Of a DNA stretch of 64,000 nucleotides, positions 55,559-64,000 are shown in pieces. Source of the stretch: Cyclobacterium lianum (lineage in GTDB: Bacteria; Bacteroidota; Bacteroidia; Cytophagales; Cyclobacteriaceae). The stretch's first letter is position 1. Each line of letters begins with the position of its first letter. The DNA is taken from NCBI RefSeq assembly GCF_900143075.1, contig NZ_FRCY01000011.1, forward strand, positions 62,001 to 126,000, written 5' to 3'. The position numbers and the translations under genes were made by a program. The notes under the pieces were generated by a model. It saw only the letters and a program-made list of their open reading frames with translations. It had not been told where the DNA came from and ran no database searches.

Positions 55559-56155
55559 ATGAACGATACCTTTAACACGATTAAATCAGCAGCTACAGGA
55601 CTACACAGGGAAAAGGGAAGTAGGTTTTTGTCTTTTATATATCCGGTAGAAGACGAAGCTGCGGTGCAGGAAATGCTTCTTCGGCTAAAGAAAACCTATT
55701 ACGATGCCAGCCACCATTGTTATGCTTACATATTGGGTAAACACATGGATGTATACCGTGCCAATGATGACGGCGAGCCCCACCACAGTGCGGGTGATCC
55801 GATTTTGGGACAACTGCGATCCAATGCGCTTACCAACTGCCTGATCGTAGTGGTCCGGTACTTTGGCGGGACCAAACTGGGAAAAGGTGGTCTGGTACAG
55901 GCCTACAAGACTGCGGCTGCAGCAGCCATTTCCGCTGGGGAAATAATTACCAGCACCCTGACAAAAGCAATTGTTATTAGCTTTGAATATGAGGCTATGG
56001 GAACGGTAATGCCCCTACTCAATCGCGACGAGTTTAAAATCGTTAACCAGGACTTTGCTGAGGGCTGCCGGATTACATTGGAATGCCGGGAAAACCTTTA
56101 TCCCGACCTGAAAAGTATTTTGGAAGGTATTCCAGCCGTCGTAATACTCACATAG
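55559..56155 (+). CDS. YigZ/IMPACT family protein
   Basis: A 198-residue cytoplasmic protein. GSRFLSFIYPVEDEAAVQEML, HHCYAYILG, NDDGEPHHSAGDPILGQL and VVVRYFGGTKLGKGGLVQAY are the four hallmark blocks of the UPF0029/IMPACT family, and the C-terminal alpha/beta domain (about 135-198) is also present. Eukaryotic IMPACT modulates Gcn2 signalling; the bacterial role is not settled, with links to translation and proteolysis. Its 3' end overlaps the convergent exonuclease gene by 8 bases. Confidence 0.92.
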   Translation: MNDTFNTIKSAATGLHREKGSRFLSFIYPVEDEAAVQEMLLRLKKTYYDASHHCYAYILGKHMDVYRANDDGEPHHSAGDPILGQLRSNALTNCLIVVVRYFGGTKLGKGGLVQAYKTAAAAAISAGEIITSTLTKAIVISFEYEAMGTVMPLLNRDEFKIVNQDFAEGCRITLECRENLYPDLKSILEGIPAVVILT

Positions 56156-56750
56156 AAAAGATCTCGTCCAGGTAACCTTCGCTGTACAGTTTCAGGAAGA
56201 TTTCCAGGCAGGCCCAGGCATCTGTGGCCGCATACAATAGCTGCTTTTCTGTCAGCGCCGGTGCTTCCCAGTTGGAAACCTGCTCGGATTTGGAGATCCT
56301 TATTCCCAACACCATGGCACTGAGATTCCTCACCCCTACATTGAGAAAACCCACCCGCTTTAGCTCCTCGTTGAGATCAAAAAATGCGTCGGGCGAAAAA
56401 CCCGGTGAAATCTTTTTCAGTGCCTTGATATCATCGCGCACGGCAGCGCCAACCTTAACAATGCGTGCACTTTCCAAAACGGCTTTTGCTTCCTCCGGAA
56501 AACCCATTTCATTCAATCTGATCAGGTATGCGGTTTTTTTGGTAGCGAGCTGCAGCAGCGCCACATCATGACTTACGCCCCTCCTGAACGCCGGGCGGGT
56601 TTCGGTATCAAAGCCCACAAACGATTGAGAAAGCAAATCCTTCTCCATGCGCCTAAGCGATTTTTGATCATTGACAAGGACTATTTCGCCGTCAAAAGCG
56701 CCCAATTCCATCCCATTAACTTCCTGTTTACTGATTTTCAAAGGTATCAT
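56148..56750 (-). CDS. RNase D-like 3'-5' exonuclease domain protein (DEDDy)
   Basis: A 200-residue protein made of a single exonuclease domain. The four metal/catalytic positions are visible: FVGFDTETRP (D and E of Exo I), KVGAAVRDDIKAL (Exo II aspartate) and LYAATDAWACLEIF (Exo III Y-x(3)-D). The absence of HRDC domains separates it from full-length RNase D (about 375 residues) and makes it resemble stand-alone WRN-exonuclease-like proteins; RNA or DNA as substrate cannot be decided. Its ATG overlaps the stop of the nhaC gene by 4 bases, so it is probably co-transcribed. The first ATG used here may be replaced by the internal one at MELGAFDG (residue 14). Confidence 0.88.
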   Translation of the reverse strand: MIPLKISKQEVNGMELGAFDGEIVLVNDQKSLRRMEKDLLSQSFVGFDTETRPAFRRGVSHDVALLQLATKKTAYLIRLNEMGFPEEAKAVLESARIVKVGAAVRDDIKALKKISPGFSPDAFFDLNEELKRVGFLNVGVRNLSAMVLGIRISKSEQVSNWEAPALTEKQLLYAATDAWACLEIFLKLYSEGYLDEIFSM

Positions 56751-58231
56751 GCCAAAATTTCTTCTTGCTTGATGTTTTCCATTTCTTCCTCCGAATATTT
56801 ATTGATGCCCCAATTCATATACCCAAACAAAATGGTCATAAAGGGACTGATGATATTGAAAAAACAATATGGAGCATAAGTCAGGGTAGCCACCCCAAGT
56901 ACCGAGGCCTGCGTAGCACCGCAGGTATTCCATGGGATGAGTACTGACGTCACTGTAGCGCTATCTTCGAGGGTGCGACTGAGATTTTCACCTTTCAGTC
57001 CTCTTTTTCTATAAATATCTGAATACATCCGGCCCGGCACAAGAATGGCCAAATACTGATCTGAGGTAGTGACATTAAAGAAAACGCCGGTTCCGGCTGT
57101 AGCGGCTATCAATGAACCCACATCATTTACCTTGCTGATTACGGCCTCAGCGATGACTTTAAGCATTCCACTTACCTCCATGATGCCGCCAAATACCATG
57201 GCACAAATAATCAGCCATACCGTATAAAGCATCCCCGCCATGCCCCCAGTCACCAATAGTTCATTAACGATCTCATTGGAAGTTACGATTGCCGTATCTC
57301 CGAATAGGGAACCCATTACAACTGTAAATGTCTGGAGTGCCACTCCACCTTCTATCCCGGAAGAAAGTTGTCTGATCACCTCTCCCTGAAAAATCACCGC
57401 AAAAACAGCCCCAAGCAAGGCACCCGCCAGAAGCGTCGGAATCGCGGGCACTTTTTTCATGATCAGTACCAGCACCAGCACCGGGACGATAAACAGCCAT
57501 CCGTTGATGTTAAAACTAGCCGCTATCACCCGGGATATCTCCTCCACCTGTCCTATCGTGCCTGCAGGTTTGCCCCAAAATCCGATAATACCAAAGATCA
57601 CCAGGGTAATAGAAATGGAAGGCACGGTCGTTTTGACCATGTGCCTGATATGCGTAAAAAGGTCAGTTCCGGCCATGGCCGGAGCCAGGTTGGTGGTATC
57701 GGAAAGTGGAGACATCTTATCCCCAAAATAGGCTCCGGAGATAATGGCTCCACCGATGATTCCTTCCCCAAAGCCCAGTGCCTTGCCTATTCCCAGTAAG
57801 GCTACTCCCACAGTAGCTACCGTAGTCCAACTGCTTCCCGTAGAAACAGAAACGACACCACAAACCACGCAGGCGGCAAACAGAAAGATCGTAGGATTCA
57901 ATACTTTAAGGCCATAGTATATCATGGCAGGAACGATGCCGCTGATCATCCAGCTACCTGCCAGCGAACCGATCAAAAGCAAAATCAAAATGGAGGACAT
58001 GGCCGAAGAAATACTTTTTACCATGCCGTCCTGTACGCTATCCCATTTTACGCCCAGCCGGAATACTGCCACCAGGCCGGCAACACCAGAAGCGATCACC
58101 AATACCAATTGATTCGAACCTAACAAACCGTCGGTTCCAAAGACATTGATATTAATGGCCAGAAGGACAATCAGGAAAATGATCGGAAACAGAGCTTCCC
58201 CTATGGAAGGTTTTCTTGGAGATCTATTCAT
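56747..58231 (-). CDS. nhaC: Na+/H+ antiporter NhaC
   Basis: A 494-residue polytopic membrane protein with about 11-12 helices. SVSTGSSWTTVATVGVALLGIG, GAIISGAYFGDKMSPLSDTTNLAPAMAG and LVPGRMYSDIYRKRGL with ATVTSVLIPWNTCGATQ are conserved blocks of NhaC antiporters. It exchanges sodium for protons across the inner membrane for pH and salt balance, consistent with a marine or alkaline habitat (an inference). The exonuclease gene is coupled downstream by an ATGA overlap. It is divergent from the Mpo1-like gene, with a 190-base AT-rich region between in which I see no exact promoter consensus. Confidence 0.93.
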   Translation of the reverse strand: MNRSPRKPSIGEALFPIIFLIVLLAININVFGTDGLLGSNQLVLVIASGVAGLVAVFRLGVKWDSVQDGMVKSISSAMSSILILLLIGSLAGSWMISGIVPAMIYYGLKVLNPTIFLFAACVVCGVVSVSTGSSWTTVATVGVALLGIGKALGFGEGIIGGAIISGAYFGDKMSPLSDTTNLAPAMAGTDLFTHIRHMVKTTVPSISITLVIFGIIGFWGKPAGTIGQVEEISRVIAASFNINGWLFIVPVLVLVLIMKKVPAIPTLLAGALLGAVFAVIFQGEVIRQLSSGIEGGVALQTFTVVMGSLFGDTAIVTSNEIVNELLVTGGMAGMLYTVWLIICAMVFGGIMEVSGMLKVIAEAVISKVNDVGSLIAATAGTGVFFNVTTSDQYLAILVPGRMYSDIYRKRGLKGENLSRTLEDSATVTSVLIPWNTCGATQASVLGVATLTYAPYCFFNIISPFMTILFGYMNWGINKYSEEEMENIKQEEILA

Positions 58232-58421
58232 GCAGAAATCTTGAAGGCAAAGAAAAGTTTAAAGTTAAAAAAAAATATGAATTAACCAGCTTCGTCTCTG
58301 TCTTGCATTTATGAGCCCTGCTGATAAAAAAAGTATTCAAATAAAATTAAAAGGGGAAGTAATTTGCATTGTTAGTATTTTTTTTATTAACTTATTACGA
58401 ATTATCACATTTATTCGGTCC

Positions 58422-58901
58422 ATGAGAAGAATTGATAATCTGTTAACGGAATATGGTATCAGCCACCGGCACCCGACCAACAAAATCATCCATTGGATTT
58501 GTGTGCCTGCTATTTTTTTCAGTATAGTTGGCCTGATCTACAGTATCCCTGCCGGCCCCATGCTCGAATTTGATCCCTTTATCGGCGATTTTGCCAATTG
58601 GGCCACTCTGGTACTGCTATTGGTTTTCTTTTATTATTATTCGCTGTCTCCCCCATTGGCTCTGGGCATGTTGTTGTTCTCTGCCAGTTGCCTGGCACTG
58701 GCCAATCTACTCAGTTTGATTTTGCCATTCCCTTTCTGGATATTCTGCCTGCTTGTTTTTCTGCTGGCATGGGTGCTGCAATTTTACGGGCATAAGATTG
58801 AAGGCAAAAAACCCTCTTTTTTCAAAGATCTCCAGTTTTTATTGATTGGGCCTGCCTGGTTGATGCACTTCATTTACAAAAGGTTAGGTCTCGCTTATTA
58901 A
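58422..58901 (+). CDS. Mpo1-like (DUF962) membrane protein
   Basis: A 159-residue protein with about four to five hydrophobic helices. MRRIDNLLTEYGISHRHPTNKIIHW and IFCLLVFLLAWVLQFYGHKIEGKKP carry the conserved histidines (HRHPTN, IIHW, YGHKIE) of the DUF962/YGL010w family. Yeast Mpo1 is an iron-dependent dioxygenase that shortens 2-hydroxy fatty acids by alpha-oxidation; the kept histidines suggest similar chemistry here. The frame extends upstream to 58311, but those 37 residues do not match the family and the ATG at 58422 gives the standard N terminus. It is a lone gene between nhaC (divergent) and the CPA2 antiporter gene. Confidence 0.87.
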   Translation: MRRIDNLLTEYGISHRHPTNKIIHWICVPAIFFSIVGLIYSIPAGPMLEFDPFIGDFANWATLVLLLVFFYYYSLSPPLALGMLLFSASCLALANLLSLILPFPFWIFCLLVFLLAWVLQFYGHKIEGKKPSFFKDLQFLLIGPAWLMHFIYKRLGLAY

Positions 58902-59013
58902 ATTTTGCCGGAACCCCGCCATCCCCCCAAACAGCCTGCAATTTGGGATCCGCTTATTATTTCTATGATTTATTGACTATCTTGTTAACCGTTAAATTGC
59001 AAAAAACGACCTA

Positions 59014-61029
59014 ATGAGCCCTTTTATACTCGCAGCAGCTGAAATACCTCTCTTGTCAGATATCGTGGTAATCTTTGGACTGGCCACGCTGGTAATTCTG
59101 CTATTCATGCGGCTGAAGTTGCCCACCATAATAGGGTATTTGCTTACCGGCGCCATAGCCGGACCCTACGGGCTTTCCCTGGTGGATGCCTCCACGGCTG
59201 TTGAGGTACTCTCAGAGATCGGTGTGATCCTGCTGCTGTTTGTCATCGGCATGGAATTTTCCCTCAAAAGTCTGATGGCTATCAAAAAGGCGGTATTTAT
59301 TGGAGGTAGCCTACAGGTAGTTTTAACCATAGCAGTAACCACTATTATTACCTATTTTTTTGGGTACAACTGGAACATTGCCGTCTTTTTCGGCTTTCTT
59401 TTTGCCCTGAGTAGTACGGCCATAGTGCTCAAACTGCTTCAGGAAAGCGGGCAGATCAATACGCTGTCGGGCCGCACCACTCTGGCCATATTGATTTTTC
59501 AGGACATCATCATCGTTCCGCTGGTTTTGTTTACCCCTATGCTGGCAGGAGAATCAGATAATATACTGCTTTCCCTGTTGTACATGGCCCTCAAGGGAGG
59601 TTTGGTGATCATCCTGACCATTCTGGGTGCCAAATACCTGATCCCACAGTTGCTGTACAAGGTAGCCAAGTCAAAAAATGAAGAACTTTTTCTCCTAAGT
59701 ATTATTGTGACTTGCTTTGCGGTCGCATATGTCACCTCTCTGCTCGGCCTTTCTTTGGGTTTGGGTGCCTTTCTGGCGGGACTGATCATCAGCGAATCCG
59801 AATACAGCCATCATGCGACAGGCAAAATTTTGCCTTTCAGGGAAATTTTCCTCAGTTTCTTTTTCGTTTCCGTTGGGATGCTCTTCGACATCACGTTTCT
59901 GGTAGACCATATCCTGACCATTCTGGCGCTGGTACTGTTGACCTTTGTGATTAAATTTCTTGTCGTTTCCCTTTCCGTTAAAGCCATCGGCAGCAATTTC
60001 AAAGAATCCTTTATCGTGGGATTTTCCATCTTCCAGGTGGGTGAATTCTCTCTGCTGCTGGCCAAGGAGGGTTTAAAGTATGAGCTGCTGGACAATATCA
60101 CTTACCAGTATTTCCTGGCCATTTCCATTCTTACCATGATCATCACTCCATTTGTGCTGAAAAGGCGGGAAGACCTGGCATGCAGGGTGCTCAATATACC
60201 CGTACCCAAAAATTTCAAGGCCAGATTTGGTGACAAAATCGACCTACCCAGTGGGGAGATAGAAACTGACCAACTCAGCGATCATCTGGTTATCATCGGG
60301 TTTGGCCTCAATGGCCGCAACCTCGCCAAAGCAGCAAAGCGGGCCAACATCCCCTACGTGATCATAGAAATGAATCCCGAAACGGTAAAAGTAGAAGCTG
60401 CCAAGGGAGAGCCCATCATGTACGGAGATGCAGCCAATTCTGTCGTACTGGAGCATGTCAATATCCACAAGGCCAGGGTAGTGGTCATCGCCATCTCCAA
60501 CCATGAATCTACCAAGGGTATCATCATCAATATTCGGGATGCGACTCAGAATGCCTTTATCATCGTACGGACCCGCTATGTAAATGAGATAGAAGCCATG
60601 CTGAAATTAGGCGCAGATGAGGTAATCCCGGAGGAATTTGAAACCTCAATAGAGATATTTACCCGGGTGCTCAACAAATACCTGGTGCCTAAGGGAGAAA
60701 TTGAGGATTTCACCCATGATGTGCGGTTTCACAATTACGAGGTCTTCCGGACATTGACCAGCGACAACGGCAACACCATCACGCTGGATGTTCCTGAAAT
60801 CAACTTTGCCGGCATAAAGGTAGAAAAAGACCATGGCGCGTTGATAGGAAAAGCCATCAAAGACATCAATCTCAGGGAACAGGTAGGCATCAACATGGTG
60901 GCCATCAAACGGGAAGGGAAGACAAAAACCGAAATCACAGGAAATACCAAAATCAAACTCGGAGATATCGTGTATGTGGTGGGCCGCCCTGAAGCCCTGG
61001 AAAAGTTTGAAAAGGAAGTCAGTATCTGA
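59014..61029 (+). CDS. CPA2-family cation:proton antiporter with RCK domains (KefB/KefC-like)
   Basis: A 671-residue protein. Residues about 1-390 form a 12-13 helix exchanger domain: LKLPTIIGYLLTGAIAGPYGL, SEIGVILLLFVIGMEFS, and FQDIIIVPLVL with its exposed aspartate. Residues about 425-540 are a TrkA-N/RCK nucleotide-binding domain (HLVIIGFGLNGRNLAKAAKRA, then VIIEMNPETVKV). Residues about 585-671 are an RCK-C domain (LGDIVYVVGRPEALEKF). It likely exchanges K+ or Na+ for H+ with gating by nucleotide. No KefF/KefG-like ancillary gene is adjacent, so glutathione gating as in E. coli KefC cannot be assumed. A 189-base gap with a terminator for the convergent queA follows. Confidence 0.9.
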   Translation: MSPFILAAAEIPLLSDIVVIFGLATLVILLFMRLKLPTIIGYLLTGAIAGPYGLSLVDASTAVEVLSEIGVILLLFVIGMEFSLKSLMAIKKAVFIGGSLQVVLTIAVTTIITYFFGYNWNIAVFFGFLFALSSTAIVLKLLQESGQINTLSGRTTLAILIFQDIIIVPLVLFTPMLAGESDNILLSLLYMALKGGLVIILTILGAKYLIPQLLYKVAKSKNEELFLLSIIVTCFAVAYVTSLLGLSLGLGAFLAGLIISESEYSHHATGKILPFREIFLSFFFVSVGMLFDITFLVDHILTILALVLLTFVIKFLVVSLSVKAIGSNFKESFIVGFSIFQVGEFSLLLAKEGLKYELLDNITYQYFLAISILTMIITPFVLKRREDLACRVLNIPVPKNFKARFGDKIDLPSGEIETDQLSDHLVIIGFGLNGRNLAKAAKRANIPYVIIEMNPETVKVEAAKGEPIMYGDAANSVVLEHVNIHKARVVVIAISNHESTKGIIINIRDATQNAFIIVRTRYVNEIEAMLKLGADEVIPEEFETSIEIFTRVLNKYLVPKGEIEDFTHDVRFHNYEVFRTLTSDNGNTITLDVPEINFAGIKVEKDHGALIGKAIKDINLREQVGINMVAIKREGKTKTEITGNTKIKLGDIVYVVGRPEALEKFEKEVSI

Positions 61030-61151
61030 AGATTTTCGATTGATATACCTGACAACCCTGAAAAAACCAGCATATCAAAGGGAGGGCGCTGTCCTGATCT
61101 TTCCGGAAGGGATTTCTCACTTTTATCGTTGTGATTCCTAGGCTACCATTC

Positions 61152-61163
61152 GGGCTAAAGCCC
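61152..61163. repeat. GGGCTAAAGCCC palindrome
   Basis: GGGCT and AGCCC flank AA in the gap between the CPA2 antiporter and queA. It resembles short palindromes I associate with REP-like elements in Bacteroidota, but only one copy is present in the window. It is adjacent to the queA terminator and could extend that structure on the minus strand. Confidence 0.3.
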
Positions 61164-61196
61164 AAAAAACCCGTAGAAATCAGCTCTCTACGGGTT
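61164..61196 (-). terminator. Intrinsic terminator of queA
   Basis: On the minus strand AACCCGTAGA pairs with TCTACGGGTT around a 9-base loop, followed directly by more T (TTTTTT in all at the 3' side). It lies 22 bases after the queA stop. The stem is a perfect 10 base pairs. Confidence 0.8.
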
Positions 61197-61218
61197 GCTC
61201 AACGATAGTACTTGCTAC

Positions 61219-62268
61219 TTAAAGGATCAACATGGCATCGCCATAGCTGAAAAATTTGTAATTCTCTTTGATGCCTTCCTGATAAGCTTTCATGATCAGA
61301 TCATAGCCTCCAAAAGCCGAAGCCGTCATGAGCAAAGTAGATTCAGGCAGGTGAAAATTGGTGATCAGCGCATTGGCAATCTTAAATTCATAAGGAGGAA
61401 TGATAAACTTATCCGTCCAGCCGCTGCTTGCTTTCAAGCGTCCGTTTGCGGTAACAGACGATTCAATTGTCTTCAGGGAGGTAGTACCTACAGACACCAC
61501 TTTTTTCTTGTTGTCCAATGCTTTGTTGACCAACTCTACCGTGCTTTGAGGGATGTCGTAATTCTCAGAATCCATTTTATGCTTGGTCAGGTCCTCTACA
61601 TCTACTTGTCTGAAAGTGCCAAGTCCGATGTGCAGGGTAATGGGACAAACCTCCACACCCTTGATCTCAAGCCTTTTAAGCAGGTGCTGCGTAAAGTGCA
61701 AGCCTGCAGTAGGGGCAGCAACAGCCCCCACATGCTGAGCAAATATGGTCTGATATCGTTCCCGGTCAGCATCAACCACATCTCTTTCGATAAATTCCTT
61801 TAATAAAGGTGTTTCTCCCAGCGTGTCTATGGTTTTGTAAAATTCCTCATCAGTGCCATCAAACAGAAACCGAATGGTACGGCCACGGGAGGTGGTGTTG
61901 TCGATGACTTCAGCTACCAGATCGCTGTCTCCAAAATATAGCTTGTTGCCAACCCGGATTTTCCTGGCAGGATCCACCAACACATCCCACAGCCTGAGGT
62001 CCTGATTCAATTCTCTCAAAAGGAAGACCTCAATTTTGGCCCCTGTTTTCTCCTTATTGCCATATAGCCGGGCAGGAAAAACCTTGGTATTATTGGTAAC
62101 AAATACGTCTCCTTCACCAAAATATTCGATGATATCTTTAAAAACCCGGTGTTCTATTTTACCTGTATCCCTGTGAACCACCATCAATCTGGATTCGTCC
62201 CGGTTTTCAGGCGGGTACAGGGAAACAAGCTTTTTGGGAATTTCAAATTTGAAATCTGATAACTTCAT
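61219..62268 (-). CDS. queA: S-adenosylmethionine:tRNA ribosyltransferase-isomerase QueA
   Basis: A 349-residue enzyme that moves the ribosyl part of SAM to preQ1 in tRNA to make epoxyqueuosine. The sequence starts [56 protein letters not shown]-like [27 protein letters not shown] and [10 protein letters not shown] are the family blocks, and [19 protein letters not shown] closes it. Length is typical. The frame runs 114 bases further upstream, but those residues are not family-like and the ATG at 62266-62268 fits. A -7 box (62318-62325) lies upstream and a strong terminator (61164-61196) downstream. Confidence 0.95.
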   Translation of the reverse strand: MKLSDFKFEIPKKLVSLYPPENRDESRLMVVHRDTGKIEHRVFKDIIEYFGEGDVFVTNNTKVFPARLYGNKEKTGAKIEVFLLRELNQDLRLWDVLVDPARKIRVGNKLYFGDSDLVAEVIDNTTSRGRTIRFLFDGTDEEFYKTIDTLGETPLLKEFIERDVVDADRERYQTIFAQHVGAVAAPTAGLHFTQHLLKRLEIKGVEVCPITLHIGLGTFRQVDVEDLTKHKMDSENYDIPQSTVELVNKALDNKKKVVSVGTTSLKTIESSVTANGRLKASSGWTDKFIIPPYEFKIANALITNFHLPESTLLMTASAFGGYDLIMKAYQEGIKENYKFFSYGDAMLIL

Positions 62269-62317
62269 ATGAATATATTTTGGAAATAAAGCGTAAACGT
62301 AATTATCGTAAAAAATG

Positions 62318-62325
62318 CAAAGATA
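62318..62325 (-). promoter_or_regulatory. Putative -7 box (TATCTTTG) of queA
   Basis: The minus strand reads TATCTTTG, an exact TAnnTTTG, 50 bases upstream of the queA ATG. No clear -33 box at the usual distance. It also lies outside the coding start chosen for queA, which supports that start. Confidence 0.45.
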
Positions 62326-62385
62326 ATAAGAATTTACCCTTATTCTACCTATATTGTCAAATTGTTTTAAATATTCTGACAATTG

Positions 62386-63630
62386 ATGATACTTAGGCTA
62401 CTTTGGGAGAGTTTTCGGTTTGCTATGCAGGCCCTGAAATCCAATCTCACCCGTACCATTCTTTCGTTACTTGGAGTCACCGTCGGGATATTTGCCATCA
62501 TTGCAGTATTCACCCTGGTGGATTCACTCGAACGAAACATCAAGGATAGCCTGACTTTTCTGGGGAGTAATGTGATACGGGTAGACAGGTTTCCTTTTTC
62601 CTCAGGTCCGCAGGAGTACCCCTGGTGGAGATATTTCCGGCGTCCTCCCGGCACATATTCTGAATTCACCTTTCTGGAAGACCGGCTAAGCTCTGCCGCA
62701 GGAGTCACCATTTTCGCCAATACCCGCACTACTGTCAAGGCCGGAAGCAATGCCTATGAAATGGCCAATCTGGATGGTGTGGTGTACAACCACACCAAGG
62801 TGTACGATATTCCTATCCAGGAGGGGCGCTTTTTCACAGAAATGGAAATCAAAGCTTCAAGAAATGTGGCCATAATCGGCGTTAAGATCGCCAATGCCTT
62901 GTTTCCCGCCCAGCCACCGGTAGGCAAGGAATTTAAGATCAAGGGTCTGAAATTCACGGTGATCGGAGTGCTTGAAGAAGAAGGCGAAGGACTTTTTGAC
63001 ACGCCCTCAAAAGATGAGGCGCTGATGGTCCCATATGGGGCATTTAACAAGCTTTTTTATGTGGGAAAAAATGGCATTGAACCTACAATAGCTGCCAAAG
63101 GAAGAGACGATGACCAGGGATTGGTTGCGCTGGAAAATGAGATGACTGGGCTGTTAAGGGCCAAACGAGGACTAAAGCCGACCGAGGAAAATAATTTTGC
63201 CCTGAACAAGTCAGAATTTATTCAGGATGCGGTAGGTTCTATCTTCACCGTTATCTCTCTGGCAGGCTGGGTGATTGGCGGCTTCTCGATTCTGATTGGC
63301 GGTTTCGGCATCGCCAACATCATGTTTGTGTCCGTAAAGGAACGAACGGGCATCATTGGCATCCAAAAGTCACTCGGGGCAAAAAATTATTTCATCCTTA
63401 CGCAGTTTTTGTTTGAAGCCACCTTTCTGAGCCTGATTGGAGGCTTTGCCGGATTACTGATTGTTTTTGGCGCGACATTCATTTCCCTGGGCAATCTGGA
63501 AATTATCCTGAGTTTCAAAAACATTCTTCTGGGCATCGGCCTGTCTTCCGCCATAGGCATAGCATCAGGGATAATTCCCGCTTCCATGGCTGCGAAGATG
63601 GACCCCGTAGAAGCCATCCGAACCACCTGA
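62386..63630 (+). CDS. ABC transporter permease (MacB/FtsX type)
   Basis: A 414-residue inner-membrane protein with the MacB layout. One N-terminal helix ([23 protein letters not shown]) is followed by a large periplasmic domain (about 50-270, MacB_PCD type, with [19 protein letters not shown]) and three C-terminal helices of the FtsX fold ([28 protein letters not shown], then a conserved IPA...DPVEAIR end). It would work with an ATP-binding subunit not found in this window. Such systems export small molecules or peptides or transmit force across the membrane. The frame also has a TTG one codon upstream; the ATG at 62386 is preferred. It is divergent from queA. A weak hairpin follows the stop. 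Confidence 0.88.
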   Translation: MILRLLWESFRFAMQALKSNLTRTILSLLGVTVGIFAIIAVFTLVDSLERNIKDSLTFLGSNVIRVDRFPFSSGPQEYPWWRYFRRPPGTYSEFTFLEDRLSSAAGVTIFANTRTTVKAGSNAYEMANLDGVVYNHTKVYDIPIQEGRFFTEMEIKASRNVAIIGVKIANALFPAQPPVGKEFKIKGLKFTVIGVLEEEGEGLFDTPSKDEALMVPYGAFNKLFYVGKNGIEPTIAAKGRDDDQGLVALENEMTGLLRAKRGLKPTEENNFALNKSEFIQDAVGSIFTVISLAGWVIGGFSILIGGFGIANIMFVSVKERTGIIGIQKSLGAKNYFILTQFLFEATFLSLIGGFAGLLIVFGATFISLGNLEIILSFKNILLGIGLSSAIGIASGIIPASMAAKMDPVEAIRTT

Positions 63631-63632
63631 AT

Positions 63633-63649
63633 CGGCACCCTAGCTGCCG
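63633..63649 (+). terminator. Weak hairpin after the ABC permease gene
   Basis: CGGCA and TGCCG flank CCCTAGC, 2 bases after the stop, followed by GGGATTTTATT. The T-tract is not directly joined to the stem, so this is a weak terminator candidate between convergent genes. Confidence 0.3.
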
Positions 63650-63655
63650 GGGATT

Positions 63656-64000
63656 TTATTCCAAATCTTTTACTTCTTTTTTAGCCTTTGCTTTACCTTT
63701 CTCTTTGCTGTCCTTGATCAAGCCAGCCTGTTCCTTGATTTTCAATTCCAGCTCTTCCATCAGTTCAGGATTGTCCAGAAGCAGGGTTTTGACGGCATCC
63801 CTTCCCTGTCCCAGCTTGTTGCCGTCATAGGAAAACCAGGATCCTGCCTTTTTGACAATATCAAACTCTACTCCCAAATCTATGATCTCACCAACCTTGG
63901 AAATGCCTTCTCCATACATAATGTCAAACTCCACCACCTTGAAAGGAGGTGAAACCTTGTTTTTGACCACCTTCACCTTGGTCCTGTTTCCGAGGATATT
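63656..64000 (-). CDS. recA: Recombinase RecA (C-terminal part, cut by window edge)
   Basis: The visible 114 residues read [20 protein letters not shown], then [22 protein letters not shown] and [20 protein letters not shown], matching the end of the RecA core and its C-terminal domain. A K/E-rich tail ([17 protein letters not shown]) replaces the acidic tail of E. coli RecA. RecA forms filaments on single-stranded DNA, drives strand exchange and triggers LexA self-cleavage where present. The ATP-binding core lies beyond the right edge. The frame is open to the last base of the window. Confidence 0.94.
   Translation of the reverse strand, partial: NILGNRTKVKVVKNKVSPPFKVVEFDIMYGEGISKVGEIIDLGVEFDIVKKAGSWFSYDGNKLGQGRDAVKTLLLDNPELMEELELKIKEQAGLIKDSKEKGKAKAKKEVKDLE

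Noticed and set aside
1-64000. CRISPR array, prophage, integrative element or tRNA-linked island
   Set aside because: No spaced repeats, integrase, transposase, phage structural gene or tRNA was seen, and gene content and spacing are uniform core genome.

Overview
The window reads as a chromosomal segment of a Bacteroidota bacterium, most likely a Cytophagales / Cyclobacteriaceae-like marine or soil organism (an inference from gene content and local gene order, not a species call). The evidence is the type IX secretion system (T9SS) genes sprA/sov, porU and porV, a PorP/SprF-like protein, two giant surface proteins with the gliding-type (type B) C-terminal sorting domain, Bacteroidota-only lipoprotein families (DUF4292, DUF4837), and promoters of the TTTG-N18/19-TAnnTTTG type. 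Genes are tightly packed, many same-strand neighbours overlap by ATGA or TTGA, and several convergent pairs meet with 0-18 bases or overlap. No rRNA, tRNA, CRISPR array, insertion sequence or prophage was seen.

Layout. 1-177: start of ffh (minus). 311-956: two terminator-like hairpins, then a DUF6508-like gene. 1217-6564: SprB-like adhesin and its SprF-like partner. 6671-10990: YfhO-type membrane protein, glycosyltransferase, FkbM methyltransferase. 10991-13948 (minus): second type B surface protein. 14148-16936: polysaccharide flippase and a convergent glycosyltransferase. 16992-18458 (minus): isocitrate dehydrogenase; a 323-base divergent control region follows. 18782-21536: crotonase, second flippase, dut. 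21588-25475: small ORF, TPR protein, DUF4292 lipoprotein, EnvC-like protein. 25589-29829: tatA, gatA, MltD-like transglycosylase, DUF4837 lipoprotein. 29866-41474: maeB, ruvA, sprA, gcvH, vanZ, tonB, a known Bacteroidota gene order. 41540-47366: DUF2237, then a minus-strand run of an FAD oxidoreductase, a TolB/BamA-like protein and yicC. 47423-54509: five overlapping genes, MBL hydrolase, pssA, porU, porV and an M16-like pseudopeptidase. 54511-58231: GT2, YigZ/IMPACT, RNase D-like exonuclease, NhaC antiporter. 58422-64000: Mpo1-like protein, CPA2 antiporter, queA, ABC permease, C-terminal part of recA.

How they work together. The strongest theme is the cell envelope. SprA is the outer-membrane channel of the T9SS, PorV shuttles cargo to the PorU sortase, and the SprF-like protein probably serves the adjacent adhesin. 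Flippases, glycosyltransferases and the FkbM methyltransferase probably build surface glycan. EnvC-like and MltD-like proteins remodel peptidoglycan, TonB energises outer-membrane uptake and PssA makes phospholipid. Housekeeping genes (ffh, recA, ruvA, gatA, dut, icd, maeB, gcvH, queA) are interleaved.

Most of the window is conserved core genome and I did not find a clearly new system. The best candidates for a second look are the catalytically degenerate M16 protein coupled to porU-porV, the pseudo-peptidase/propeller/barrel protein at 42833-46279, the unknown N-terminal domain of the 10991-13948 surface protein, and several structured control regions: tandem hairpins at 311-368, repeats at 18629-18693, an inverted repeat around the tatA -33 box, and gene starts abutting terminators at 19586 and 41540.
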